Positions 8,588 through 21,654 of a DNA stretch of 64,000 nt are shown one piece after another. A model generated the notes under the pieces. It made no database searches. It saw nothing but the letters and a program-made list of their open reading frames with translations, and had not been told where the DNA came from. Numbering within the stretch: the first letter of the stretch is position 1; the number at the start of each line of letters is the position of its first letter. Source of the DNA: Terfezia claveryi (lineage: Eukaryota > Ascomycota > Pezizomycetes > Pezizales > Pezizaceae); assembly GCA_015179025.1 (NCBI GenBank), contig WHUX01000037.1, forward strand, positions 124,001-188,000, read 5' to 3'. A program made the position numbers and the translations under genes.

Positions 8588-9890
8588 CGTAGATACCAGT
8601 AAGATTGTTGTAGATGAGATAGAAGCCCAAATATCCGCACGCCGTACATTTGCAAATTTTCATAAAGCTGCCCAAATGCCACTATCGTATTATGTGGGTT
8701 AAATTGTTAGCACTCGCCAGGGTTGGGGCCGCAAAAATGCTATGCATGCTACTAAAGTGGTATGCTATTCTAGCCATAGTCCCAAACTCGGGCCAGGCGG
8801 GTCTATACTAATAGCCAGCTTATGCATATAGAGAGTATGCTAATATAGAGGTTTGCCTATATGAGTATTGAATACACCCATATTTCCCTGATGATTTGTG
8901 ATCTTTTTACAAGTTGTATGGAAAGGTTTTGGTCAAGATATGACTGACTCCGTCGCTTCCAAAGTATGTGCCGCATCTCTGTCGACTACGTTATTTGGTT
9001 GGTACTCAGTCATAACGTATATTTGCGAGTAAGACATATAGTAGGTCAAATAAGATGGTACCATCTAACAAGATAGTAGTTAAATCCCGGGCCATTGCTT
9101 AGATCGTACGCAAAAATGGTATTGAAATGTCACAGGCAGAGTATATATAGGATCAGGGAGCTACCAAAGTAGCTATTCTGGGTCACGTGATATCTATCTG
9201 TATGTATGATCATAAATAGTTGCTGGGCATAGTCTCAGGTACAGTAGGAGAGACTACCTGGCTTCGGCAGTTGCCTAGCCTCAGTGTCAGACCCTCGTAG
9301 ATGCATTCGCGATTGTACATGCCCCCGAGCTCTGTGTAACCAGTCTCGTGCGTGCTGTGTAACATACCAAGAAGCACAGAGCAGCTGTTTTCGTGGTTTC
9401 CGTGGCCCAGAACTTATTGTCTGAACTAATACAATGGTATGTGCTTGAGAATATACAAAGTGCAGTGATAATTAAGCATCTACTCGCTCGGGCTCTGATT
9501 TGTCGACACCATGTGGTGCCTGGCCCGAGAGAACTCTGACATGCATATGAGGGTTCAGGAACCTATCAGAGGGTTGCCTCGAATATCAACTGCATCAAGG
9601 CCCCAGCTCGATTGCGCACGAAACAACGCACACATTCGGTGTACAGTACAGTACATACACGAACGTGCTGGAGCGACTGATGTCCACTCTCTGGCTCATT
9701 GCGATTTTTCTGTGGCTGAAATAAATTTGTACTTATACCTTTACTACTACTCTCCACCACTCCGATTTCTTCGAGCTCTTAATTACGACCTTTAGAGCTT
9801 AAGCTTGAGGGTAACAACTCTAAAAACGTTGGTCCTTTGAACACCACATCCCCCGGCATTTTCTGACGTGTACGACTGTTAGTCTACAGA

Positions 9891-10964
9891 ATGGAAGTTG
9901 CAGTCAACAAGGGAGATGCTATTCCAGGCCTATTCGTCCAGGTAAAGGCCCTCCACCAACATATTAAGCATGAACAACTCTCGGAAAGGCTCAACCAGCT
10001 GCTAGTTGGTGGTGGAAAACAGAAAGAAGCAGATTTGAACAGTACTCCAGAGACTACAACCCCGACGGCCCAACAACAGTCTTCCACTAGCGCCGCTAAT
10101 TCTTTCCCTTTCATCTTCGCTTTGGTACCCGACAGTCCCAACGGGGAGAATCAACCACCAAAATATCATCCACCCATGAGACACATTCCACTTGCGGGCG
10201 TGCCTGAGAAACGACCGCGCAGTGAATACACTAAAGCTCTACTACAACGCAGCGAGCTTAAATTGGGGATATTGGATCTTTTTGAGGATCTTCTGAGCCG
10301 GTACCTCTGGGTTCTTGAACGGTATGGACACTCAACCTCAGGTTCAGGTGAGATTATCGGTGCTCCGATTGCTGCAGCTTATGAAGATTACGAGACTCTT
10401 GATTACATCTTCGATGACCTGGGTACAGTTAACGACCTTCTAGTGGAATTTAAACCCGGTGTCCGCGGGGCAGCAGATCTATTCGGCACTTCTAAGATCC
10501 GTTGGATCAAGCCAATGTACAAAAAGCTTGTAATGCGGTGGGCAGCTGGGCTACGGCCCCCATTCAGCACCGGTGGAGATATCTGGCCAATGATAGCTTC
10601 GGGCTCTAAAGATCCTTATGGTGACGAAAGTCCAATTGTTGAAAGGCCAACCTCCTTTATCATGGAACTTACAGGCTCTGTAAGTGAGGAGATGTGGATG
10701 TCTGGTCTGCGTACCTGGCGAGAACACGTGATCCGGAAGATGATACGGAGAGCTTCTACGGTTCTCCTGGAATCTGTGCTTGTACTTGCAGATGAATCAG
10801 TGAACATACTGCCTCCGGCGAAGTATGAAGCGCACGAGAAGGGCTTCCTCGACTTGAAGAAAGCAGTGTTGGACGACCACAGAGTATTTTTTGGGGTACC
10901 TGCAGAGGAGGATCTGCAAATGCCTGTGGCTTGCGTATTGAACTTTTTGAGCTTGAAACGCTAG
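9891..10964 (+). CDS. hypothetical protein, single exon, 357 aa
   Basis: An uninterrupted frame runs from ATG at 9891 to TAG at 10962-10964. I do not recognise the protein. Residues of about 45-75 are a Ser/Thr/Gln/Pro-rich linker. The rest looks globular and mostly helical (LKLGILDLFEDLLSRYLWVL, WMSGLRTWREHVIRKMIRR), with acidic patches and no signal peptide or membrane segment. Codon use and composition look coding and the flanks are AT-rich. An AATAAA lies about 75 bp downstream. No neighbour suggests a function. It could be a lineage-specific gene. Confidence 0.7.
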   Translation: MEVAVNKGDAIPGLFVQVKALHQHIKHEQLSERLNQLLVGGGKQKEADLNSTPETTTPTAQQQSSTSAANSFPFIFALVPDSPNGENQPPKYHPPMRHIPLAGVPEKRPRSEYTKALLQRSELKLGILDLFEDLLSRYLWVLERYGHSTSGSGEIIGAPIAAAYEDYETLDYIFDDLGTVNDLLVEFKPGVRGAADLFGTSKIRWIKPMYKKLVMRWAAGLRPPFSTGGDIWPMIASGSKDPYGDESPIVERPTSFIMELTGSVSEEMWMSGLRTWREHVIRKMIRRASTVLLESVLVLADESVNILPPAKYEAHEKGFLDLKKAVLDDHRVFFGVPAEEDLQMPVACVLNFLSLKR

Positions 10965-11037
10965 CTAACCAGTGAGCCGATTCCAACGGCTAATTTAAGA
11001 ATCTAAATTTGTGTATGTGAGTAAGGAAGTTTAAGAT

Positions 11038-11043
11038 AATAAA
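11038..11043 (+). terminator. poly(A) signal AATAAA
   Basis: A canonical AATAAA lies about 75 bp after the stop codon of the 9891-10964 gene, at a suitable distance for 3' end formation. Confidence 0.5.
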
Positions 11044-13533
11044 ATCTTAAGTACTGCACGGTGCATAATCATGGCCTCGATTCCTCGCCCGCCCCTCCTC
11101 TGAAACTTGGACCCCATTGAAATTTTTTTTTCACTCACGCAATTTTCTGTCGTCTCTGTGGGATAACCCTAGTGGAGATTAATCATGGAGGAGAGTTGGG
11201 ATTTTATCATTCCCCGGAGGTTTTTTCTTTCTCTTGATTATAATCAGATCAAACATACAACTAATCGCACATCTCTTTGCAACTGTGACTATACCCATCT
11301 CCTAGACCTTCTAGATACTCCTAAGTTTGACGTCTAAATGATAAATTAGTATCTAAATTCGGTATATACTACCACCTACTCGAGTTGACGGGGTTTTTGT
11401 GGCAATCTGGCACGTGGGGTTATCAAGCCCCTACAACTCGATTATTGTTTGATATGAGAGTGATGTTGAGGATAAACACACTACTGCTATCTCCACCCAT
11501 CTCCACCCAACAATCAGGCAACCTGGCTATATACCGGCCCCATATTAGACAACCTGGCTATATACGGAGAGTTAAGTTGTTTGTGAGATTTCTAGATCAT
11601 TTGGCATCCCGACCCGCATTGGGAGTCACACAAACACTCATGCCAGTCCAACAGGTCCGATTATATATGTGTCTACACCCTATGTTCCAATGACCAATGA
11701 CTATAATAATAGATCCTATGCCCCAGGTCATATCATAACAGCCAGGATTCCCCATATATTAAACCCCCAGATCATGCGAGGCCCGTTTCAGAATATAGAT
11801 AAGTAATTTTATCTTAAAAATTCAACGTTACCAACGCTGCAACCTTCGTTGACCAACCCGTAACTTTTAGAGTAAACTTCATGGCAGAAGCAATGTTAAC
11901 ATGTAACAAACCAATTTTTTTTTTTACAGAAAATGTGTTCTGGGCCGCTCGCGCCCACGGGTACCATGTATTTTTTTTTTTTTTTTTTTTTTCCCTCACC
12001 GGAAATGTTTCAACGGATACATATAAAGTGATGTGACTAAGTTGTTAACTCAGTACCATAGCGAGTTGATCTATAGAAATCAGCTTTTTTTACGACGTCT
12101 TGCTCTGCATTACCCTGAACTTGGGCAAGCATTGGAGAGAGCTCGATAAGTTCTCATGGGAAGCGGAATCACTACCTAATAAGGATGACCCATTGTCTTT
12201 TGTTCATCGGAAACATCAGGTTGACCATCTGAGATAAGGCGTAGTATTGGAATCTCATTCCCCCACTTTCAGTATGAAGTGTTTTTTTTTTTTTACTTCG
12301 TTGCGAATTCGCAATGCAGTGAGCTTTGTTCAAAATACAACCTCATGAGGGATATGTCCCGTTGTTGCATGTACCTAAATACTCATTAGAATTATATGAA
12401 TATTAGATTTCTTAATAGCTGAGGTCATATTCATAAAATGCTTAGCATCTCATTTCCTCCATACTCGCCGGGGGCTTGGTCATTCCGATTTCTCCCGCAG
12501 AGTCAAAGCCAGCCAGAAATCGCAGCTCGTGGACTTCTCGCGAGTTTAAATCTCTCGCCGGAGCATATGCAATGATTTAGACGAGAAGTGTACCTACGTT
12601 CATCAAGTGATCGATGGCCATGCTTGAATCACAATTATCATTGGCGTCACTCAGGATTATTTGCATGGGAAGACCTTGAGCGGCATAGTAGGCAGCCGCC
12701 CGCGGGCAGCTGTGCTGCCCACGAGCTACCCATAACATATATTCCCAAGTCTGTGATCGTAACCTACGTAACTACACATAGCATAATATCCTACCCATTT
12801 ACAAAACCATACTTAGATGGATGAACTACTTTGCTTAATTCAGCTCAGCTTGGAATGTCCTCCTTATCCAATTTCACATCTCCCAAGCTCTTGCCTGGTT
12901 GTCTTTTTTGTAGAAAGGATATAGTCATGTGGTGGAAGCCGTCTCCCCTGCCCTCTATCAGTTCTCGAATCTCTAAGACCTATGTATGATAGCCAGTATA
13001 CCAAGCCAAAAGAATGCAAATGAAAACCCTTTTTCGGCACAGTCTACCTTTTTCACTTCAAAATAGGGCTCCCAGAAACAACGCTCTAAACGGCCCTACT
13101 AGATTAGCATCAGAAGCATTCGGGAGCGCAGTAATCATTATAAGGCAAGTACCGAACTCCTAGGAAATATAATATTAACTTAAATGTGGTACACCCAATG
13201 GCCGGCCGGCTAACTGCAGTATGTGAATGCAGTTATCAGGAGGCTGGGCCTAGGTTTGTGGAAGTCTTGGGCATGGGCCGTGATAGTTGAAACTTGGGAG
13301 AGAACTGGTGTCAGACTCACTGGAACACACCTATACCCCGGTTATGGGTCGAACATAGCTATAGCCTGGCTATGGATCGAGAAGAAAAGGTTGTAGTCTT
13401 GTTGAGCCCCTTATTCGTCTCTGCCCTGACTGCTTCCAAGAGCGATTGAGCGATTGAAGTTGGCAGAATCACCTTCAGAGGTTATTTGTCTACTAGGCAC
13501 TTATGGTGCTACGAAATCTATAAACTTGAAACC
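11044..13533. other. intergenic spacer
   Basis: No gene is supported. It contains poly-T runs near 11130, 11916, 11970 and 12285, a duplicated motif CAACCTGGCTATATAC near 11518 and 11551, and an imperfect pair of about 26-bp repeats near 13330-13380 (CCCCGGTTATGGGTCGA and CCTGGCTATGGATCGA). The rest is unremarkable AT-rich sequence. Confidence 0.5.
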
Positions 13534-15099
13534 TCAATGCTGTGAAGTGCTTAGAGCACCAGTAGGCTTCAGCAATCTTCCACCAACTCCCAAACAACTC
13601 ACAAGCATCGCTGACCCTACAAACAGAATCACACCCTCATACTTCCTCAACCCATATCCAATGTCCCCAACACTGCCCTTAAACACAGTGCTTCCAACCA
13701 AGGCAGAACTGATAGGTCCAGAGAGAATGTTACCGATTCCTCTCTGGAAGCTGAAAACACCAATCAACGTCAGGACACTACTGCTGCTGTCATCTCCAGA
13801 TATGACAGACCCAAACCTCGTCCACATGACGCTGAACCCTCCAGCAGAGAGCCCATAGATTATGGCAAATGCCACAAGGACCCCAAAGGACTTTGAGAAT
13901 CCCCATAGCAGATACACGGCTACAGCGGAGACTGAAGTCGAGCCAAACATGACAAGGTAAATATCACAGTTGTCACTGAGCCACCCTAATCCAACCTGGC
14001 CAAAAACTGAAGCTAGGTTGAAGATGGAGAGCACGATGGTTGACTTAATTGGAGGAAGGGAAAGATCCAGGGCGTAAGATGGGAGATAAATGCCTGGAAG
14101 GAAGTATCCCAAACCCTGGAAGAAGTTTGCAAAGGCGAAGACGTGGAATGAGCGAGACTTGACAAAAGACCAGTCAATCCATTGCATAGGACGGTGCACG
14201 GCATCAGGATGGCGAGTAGTAGCAGAGACGGGCAAACGAGGCTTCATGAGATACAAAACTGGAGAAGTCATGACCACTAAGACGATTCCCCAGATGCGGA
14301 GCGTCGTGTGATGACCGTACTTTGACAGCAATTGTTCGAAGAGGAACGGAAGAACAAGACCACTACAGCCAGTCCCTGCAAACCTAATGTTCCGAAAGGA
14401 ATTGTTAGTATCATCTACGCATAGGCTAGGCGAAGTTCTACAACTCACATCACTCCATAAGCCACACCTCTCCTCTTCACGAACCACTCATTCATCAAAC
14501 TGAATGTTGGAGTGTACAAAGCCACTGCCCGCATCCATATAGGGCACCCTGAGAAAGCATGAGGTGCCACACCTTTGTGGCAAAGCTCGAGGTAATACAG
14601 GACAGGAAACAGAGAAATAACCCAAGCCACATCATGTTCTTTCTTTGGTTAAGGTACCTACTGATTATTGGGAATATGAACAGTGATGCTAGATACGGAA
14701 TTCCCTTTATCGCTGCAATCAGCCACTAACTTAGAACGGCGATAAGAGGGATTTCCTACCGATGAAAGCGCCCCAACAGCTGATAGTTGGTTACTTCCTG
14801 CAAAGGGTTCCGTACGACTGTAATAAGCTTGGAACACACCGTAGGAGAAGGGAAATCCTGCAAGACAAAGGTCAGCGTAAAACTTCCGTAACATAGCAGA
14901 CAACGTCACCCCAGCACAGTCCCTCCACCAAAAATGCTACCAAGAGGTACGTCCATGCCCCCCGTCCCCTGTCCACTGGCGGAAGCTCAGAGACAATTGC
15001 CTGATTATCCGGCTCGTCTGCACCGCCAACTCCCACCGTCGGGCCCGCAGTGCTTACTCCAGACCTCTCAATTGTTTGCCCAGACGGAACTCGATACAA
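13534..15099 (-). CDS. MFS transporter, monocarboxylate-transporter-like, with probable frameshift
   Basis: A plasma-membrane transporter of the fungal MCT/Mch family (MFS), thought to carry monocarboxylates or riboflavin-like solutes. Four exons fit on the minus strand: 15099-14910, 14857-14760, 14704-14449 and 14383-13534. The introns are 52, 55 and 65 bp, and the last has ATACTAAC and a TTAG acceptor. Family landmarks are FPFSYGVFQAYYSR, YLASLFIFP, SQGALYG, NEWFVKRRGVAYGVMFAGTG and FFQGLGYFLPGIYLPSYA. In exon 3, near 14521-14530, the frame reading GALYG does not join the frame reading PTFSLMNEWF: one base is missing or extra in a stretch that is otherwise perfectly family-like. The second intron needs an AAAG acceptor. 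The gene is therefore either a recent pseudogene or carries a sequence error. Confidence 0.8.
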
Positions 15100-16282
15100 A
15101 TTCGGGGTGATGGGTTCGTATGTTGTATCCTTTCAAAGTCAGATAGAGCCTGGAAGGTTTCGCGTTGAGGTTCATTGCGGTATACCGGTGCTGATGGGCC
15201 GTGACTCCAAGTCGCGGGTATTGAGCCCTTTCGGATGTGTGAAGATGCTGACACCCTGGGGGGAACCAATCGCTCCATTTTGAACGATTGAGTCGGATCC
15301 ATGATGATATCCATGATCACGCTCTTTGGTCTCTGCCTCGTCTATGCAATTCTATGTATCGAATGGTCGAGAGTATATATCGAGATGAAAATGATAGCGA
15401 TATTCCAAAGCTTTTATCTTCTGCCGAGTGAGAGACGCCATATTGACATTGAGACTCGGCCGCAAGAAACTCTAACGTTCCGCTTAGCAAGGCTCGCCAG
15501 CCGACTTGCTAAAAAGGCTGCTGCCTAGAGCAAACTTGGTAGTGGAGCCCCATATGGGCCTTACCGTGAGGGGTATTCCCAAGATGCCCACGGCGTCCCA
15601 GTCCGCTCAAGTTAGAGATGGCAAGCTGGGAAGTGGCAATTTTTGTACTCAACGGATACATCCGCATGAATAAACCCCGAGCTCAGAGCCGTTGTCCGAC
15701 TAGAACTACCATGGAAGCTGGCTCCTGTTCTCATTGCAGCAACTGTGCAAGTTATATCTATTGCGTACATGTACTCTCCCTCCACAGCTCAAATGAAAAC
15801 CGAAAATACACAAACATCCCCCCGGTAGCCAACATAGATGAGAAAAAGCACAATCATAAGCGCTGTGTGGTAGGTATCCCCCTCTGCCATCCTAAACCCA
15901 ACCCCAATAATAAAACAAAAGGAAATAGATAGCAAGAAAGCGAGAGAATTTAAGTAGGTACTATAGAAGCAAATGTTTTCCAATGAAAACCTGAAAATAA
16001 CAAGCTAAGAAAAGAAGTACTTCCTCCCCCTGGTCGTCCAAATAAAGCACCCTGTAAATGTTTGCAATGAAAAGATATAGTTAGAGATGATAGAAAGGGT
16101 ATTGCAGAGAAAGCCCAGAAAGGGCAAAACGCAAGATGCAACTAATGTCGGAAAAACCGAGTTCCAAAGAAAATAATCCACATAAAACCAAACCCTCAAA
16201 AAGGGCTAAATCCAACCCAAGCGAAATATAGAGGAAATTATCCCGGAGGAACTCTAAAGTCATCACTATCGAGTAGAAATAA
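15100..16282. other. intergenic spacer between transporter and proline-rich gene
   Basis: No gene is supported. The first 200 bases are the upstream flank of the transporter. From about 15780 to 16280 the plus strand is A-rich, consistent with 3' flanking sequence of the minus-strand gene that ends at 16283. Confidence 0.5.
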
Positions 16283-19200
16283 CTAATCAAGTGTCCCCAG
16301 ACCACTATTGAGCTTTTCATTCGCGCACATCCTACAAAGCAAATAATGGCAGAGCGACCTCCCTGTGCCTAGTTCCGGAGTCTTCATCCCATCGGAGCCA
16401 TGGTGATCGTTGACGCAGGGACACCCTTCTTCCTCATCGTCGTAGAAAATGTCGGCGCACATCCACATTGTCGGGAACTAAAAGACTACATTAGCTCTAA
16501 TCCACTAAAACAGAACAAAGAGTTCAAAAAGTGTTACATACCGGACCCCTCTTACAAGAGGTACAAGCACCCTCTTTCACGCCGTCCACCTTTGGAGCAC
16601 TGAGCAACCGATCGTCAACTCTCCTAGGCTTCAACCTATGGCCGATATCTTTCCCCTTCCTCAAAGCTATGGGTTCACCAGAGTTCGGTTGGATGACCAG
16701 AGTGCCGGGTGAGACTTTCCTCTCCTTCTCCCTCCTCCTAAGTTCCGCAGCCCGCGCTTCCGGGTCATTCCTTAGGGAGACACTTTCTTCCTCTTTGATC
16801 CCTAGTTGACCGAATGCCGGAGATGCTGTTCCGCGCGCACTGGACTCTACAGGTGACTGTGGCTGTGTTTCCGCCTGTGACCTGCCAAATCGCCCCCTGA
16901 TTGAAGCGGAGGAGGTCGAACGTGGGACACACCCATTTGCCTTTGACGACTTGAATCCTAGGGAAAGAGTTCGTCGTAAGGAGAGTGAAGCAAAACGTTT
17001 CAATGGTGGAGCAGGGGCCGCTGGAGACTCCTCAGTCTGGGGCTTGGCTGGGAAAACCTCGAGCGGTCGCGGATACTGAAGCTCCTCTACAGGAACTGCT
17101 CGGGCTACCGGGATTTGACTCGGGTCCAAGGGTGGTGGTGGTGGTGGTGGTGGTGGTGGTGGCGGTGGCCGTGGTGGTGCACTTTCCGATACAGGTGATT
17201 TGATAGACTGAGCAAACGGGGGTGAGTGCGGGCTTGTTGGAGTAAGTGCAGAGCTTGTAATCATTGCATATGAGTCATTTGTCTGCATAGTCCGATAAGT
17301 CCCAGGTGTTCCCGGTGTTAAAGGAAGGCTAATCATGTTGGGGGTAATGGAACAAAGACTTCCCGCACCAACAGAACCAGCGCGCTTATGTGGCTCAGGC
17401 ACGAGGGAACTCATCCGGATTGTGCTTTGCTCTTTGATAGAAGCGAGACTGCGAGCGGTACCAAAATCCTGTCCCTGGACAATTGGTCGAGAAATATCCT
17501 CTTTTGTTATGGATTGTTTCCTCAAGGATGCTGACCGACCGAATAATACACTAGGTGATGGGGAAGCACGGCCGAATAATACACTAGGTGATGGAGAAGC
17601 TGGGCTGGACAATACTGGGCTTGGGAACGCTGGGCTGGGAAATGCTGGACTAGGGGTTGCTCGTGATATCGTCTCTTCCCTTGAGGGATTGGCCATGACA
17701 TTGGTGACTGTGGTAGGGAAACGGGCAATCGATCCGTTAACTTCATTGCCCAAAGTTATGGTCGGCGATCCGTTTGTTGGCGACACTGCCTCCTCGCTAT
17801 CTGGGACTGGAGTGCTGCCAGATTTCCCTCGTGTGAATATCAACCCTTTGATACTCCTGCTTCTGGAGAGCTTGGAATTATCGTAGCTCGGCCTGATGGG
17901 AGAAGTTGCAGACCGCTGTAGAAGGACGGGATTTGCTGGGGGGGCATGGAAAGGGCTGGCACTGGCGCTGATGCTAGTGCTGATGCTGGTGCTGGTGGCG
18001 GTGGGACTGGAGGCCCCGTATAAACATCATGGGAAAGGGCTGGTGGAGGAGGTGGCGGTGGTGGTGGCGGCGGTGGGACTGGTGGCCCTGCATAAACATC
18101 ATGGGAAAGGACTGATAGATAAGGCGGCGGTGGTGGTGGCGGCGGTGGGACTGGTGGCCCCGTATAAACACCATGGGGGTTTCCCATAGCCACGCTAGGT
18201 ACCTCGCCGTCCTCCTCCTCCTCAACAATCGTGAATGAGGGCCAAGCAGTTATTCTCTTCTCATCCGCCGCATTACGCTCGTCGTCATTTTTGGCAGTTC
18301 GACGATCTACCACAACTCCAACTCTACCTACACCCAACTCTACCGGTGTCATAGGAGTCATAGGTTGCTCGCTATTCATCAACCATTCGTTAATAGCAGG
18401 CTTCTGAGAGAAATTCGCCGAAGAGTTGAAGCCTGCTAGATTGCCATAGCGTTGATTTTCACTTTCGAGCTCTTGCTTCAGTTCATCCTCGAGAGCCCAC
18501 CTCGGAGTCTCGGTCGGTGATCCAAAAACATCAATGCTCTTTTGGGGCCTGACAATCCCAGGGGGTGTCAACTGCAAGTTGAGGGTGCTTCCATGCGCAT
18601 TATCCTTTGACTTTCCAGTCGATCTTTGGCCTTGTGTAATCCTGTCCCACTCCAACTGCCATTCGGAGACTCCACTGTTGGAGGCTCGATCGTTACCTTC
18701 ATTCCATCCATTACAGTTAGCATCTTCATCTTCATAATTATCATGTGTGATACACTCTTCCTCGCTCATCTGTAGACCCATGTTAACCTCTCCCCCAGTT
18801 CCTGTATCGCCATAGTAACTATCGAAGATACTGCTATTGCTGCAAGCACTGATGGGCCTCAAATCAGGTTTCGACGATTTGACCTCCAAATGTGATTGCT
18901 TCGACATTTTAAACTTACTCCCGGTAGCAGAAACGGGGAAAAAACCTGGCGTCATCATACCACTGTAGTCTGTCAATGGTGTATCCACCATTGGCTTATT
19001 CCTCCGCCCATTTTCACTCATTACAACATCTCGCAATATGCTTGACGAAGTAGAATCTGAGGAAGCGGAATCAACGCTGTTGCGTCTTTTGTGCTTGGAG
19101 ATACCTCCTTCATAAACAGCTGTCATGGATTTCGGCGGAGCGTATGAATTTGGTACGTTCAAAGAATTTGGAGACTGCTGATAGAGAGCGGATGTCGACA

Positions 19201-20599
19201 TTGGCGAGTTCTGCGCACGCGGTGACAAATTTCGCGGCGACGGAAGTAGGTGTATATCACCATTTGAGTTTTCATGCACCTCGAGCTCAAGAGCCAATTC
19301 CTCCAAGGCCGATTCGTTGTCAGATTGGGCTGAAAGATCCTGGTCACGACTGGAACCTGTCCCGCGGTGTTCTGCAACGCTGATTGGCGTTGGCCGATTC
19401 GTTACACGTAATGCAGCGGGTTTGGTAGTTGCAGCCTGTTCCTCAGGAACCGAACCTTTCTTGTGCAGATAATCTTCAGGATGTTCTGATATCGCGGCGG
19501 GTATTCTCGAGGAGCCACTAATACCGCCAGCTATGGAGTTGTGATCGGCCATGAAAAAAGGAATGTCTATGGATGTAGTAGATACATTCGATGAGTGGCT
19601 CTTGAGCCTAGGTTCGGCGTATTTCGTATTCTTTTTGACTGGGGAACGCGAAGGTGCTGGTGCTAATTTGAAACGATGCTGTTGCTCTGGAGACTCCATA
19701 TTTGCCGAGTTTGTTATAGGATGAGTCTGTGCTAAGTTGTGGTCTTCAAATCGTACTGGAGATTCAAATGGAACATAGGCCGTACTCGGGAGAGGGGATA
19801 GTGGGGGAAGCTCAGGAGGCGGAGGTGGTGGTGGAGGTGGTGGGGCAGGTGCTAATGCTGCCGGCGCCTGCCGGAATGGTGTTTGCTTTCGAGGCGGCCT
19901 ATGAGTGTTTCCTTTGGACAATGTTCTCTCCTGATCATACTCCACCAAATCCTGCCTTGGAGATCGCATTGCCGGATCCGGAATCTCGGCATTATTGATC
20001 CGACGTTCCTTCCGCCGATCATTTCCGGAGGTCCTTCTTGTTCTTCTAGACTCGCCCGTTCGCGGAGACAGTGCACCATAGTATGCCTCATCCACATCTG
20101 CCATAGCATCCCTACTTCCACGTCCGCTGCTGCCATTCCTCCCACTCTTCTTCTTCCTAGCAACAATATCAGCAGCCAGCGTACCTTTGCTCCTAGGGCT
20201 CTCCATGCCTTCACTGATAATCTTTCCCCCAGTCACTTGAATCAAGACATTCATGTCTTTTGACTTCTTACGCCTTGGTGCGCGTAGTGGATCAGGTGTC
20301 GCTAGCCCAGAAGGAGGCGTAGGTAGCTCCTTTCTCTGATATGTAATTTTGTTTGGGGGTGGTGACCCGGCATAGTTATACATTTGTTCAAATGAGTCCT
20401 CCTTGCGCAATTTGCGTTCCTCAGTTCCACCACAGCTCCTTGTAGTGAAATCTGGAATCGGCTCAAGTTGGGAAATCGATGAGAGTGGAGGTGGTGCTTG
20501 TCGCCTTTTTGAACCCATCGGATTCGTAGTCGGAATGGTGAATGTGGTGACGGGTGGTGCTGCAGGTACCGGTCGCCTGCCATGCTCGTAGTACGCCAT
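16283..20599 (-). CDS. large proline-rich, intrinsically disordered protein of unknown function (split by a C7 homopolymer)
   Basis: I read this as one gene of about 1,430 codons that currently lies in two frames. The first part starts at ATG 20599 (MAYYEHGRRPVPAAPP) and runs to about 17950. The second runs from there to an intron at 16541-16478 (GTATGT to TTTTAG), then a last exon to 16283. The protein is Ser/Pro/Arg-rich with three formin-FH1-like polyproline blocks of eight or more prolines and a threefold repeat LSHDVYTGPPVPPPP. Near the C-terminus are KDIGHRLKPRRVDDR and a Cys cluster, CTSCKRG, continued after splicing by CPC and CRMC. The frames exchange at a run of seven C's near 17938-17944: one added C would join them. 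Polyproline could bind profilin, SH3 or WW domains; that is inference. Confidence 0.7.
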
Positions 20600-21654
20600 C
20601 CTCCTATATCACCGTCAGGATAAATTTGCTCTATTGCAAGATGTTACCGACGCAGTTATAGCTGAGATAAATTCGAGAAAATGACCTCCGGGTCGGTGAG
20701 GCCACACACCCTATCTACTCACCACACAGGTAAAGGCACTGCCCCGGTTAAATCCGTTTTTTCTTTCTTTTCCCACTAAGACTTCGCGCAACTGATCCCA
20801 AGAGCAATCCAAGAACAACTAGCTACCTACAGAACGAGAAAGCAGACGGGTGTTGGTGCCGACGAGGTAAGTTGCAAAAAGCCACAATAGTGAATTTCGC
20901 TGGAAACCGCGGTCGGCAACAGTAACAACCGCAAATATCCCAGCTTCCCGAGGTAATAAATAATGATCAGTGAGTGTATTTATGGACCCCAGTCACCAAA
21001 TACCTGCGGGTCTTAAGTTTGGCAACGGGGGAGAATGAGATGTCTGCAGAGCTTGCTAACTTCTCAGGTGCCGACTCGGCCGCACACCAAACAAGGAATG
21101 CCGATCGGGAAGATCTACTGTAGAGACGGATCGTTGGTATTCTATCGAAATATTGGGTTCGTATGGAATGTGTTCGGCCTTGGGCTCAAGTGTTGAAGAT
21201 GTTTTGCATACGCAGACGAAGGAATGAGGGCGAAGGGGACAAAAAGGACTGGAAAGTGTCGAAGAAATTGTTGTGGGCGCCCTGAAGATCGCCCTGTGGG
21301 TGCACCCGCACCGGCAGTTTGGTATGTTTTAGGTTGTCTCGGGCAGCTGAAGGTGTAGGTCAGTCAATGTCAGTCAATACAATGCAGGATTACAGAACGC
21401 TTGCTATAGATAGGAATCCGCGCGATGAGCATTGAGAAAGGGAGCGAATAGAATGGCGGGGCTGGCAAGCTGGGGAGTGTGAGATATATGGCAGCCTATA
21501 GGGATACTCTGAGGCCATTTATCCCATTGGTGAAAATATATGAACTCGGGGCAATCTTGGCCATTGAGGAATCTCATATTCATTTCATGCCCGCGAGCAA
21601 TGCAGAATCCATGCCACAAACAAATAGAGGCCATTGTTTGGTGAAAGAATACAT

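Larger units (their letters stand above)
7414..9890. other. intergenic spacer with decayed repeats
   Basis: No supported full gene lies here. It contains a C-rich telomere-like stretch, a short frame with a helix-turn-helix-like segment, and AT-rich sequence. The frame at 9511-9795 has no protein-like features and I leave it out. Confidence 0.5.

Noticed and set aside
17335..18189. Plus-strand frames with Val/Ala- and Leu-rich repeats
   Set aside because: They are antisense readings of the proline- and serine-rich repeats of the minus-strand gene.
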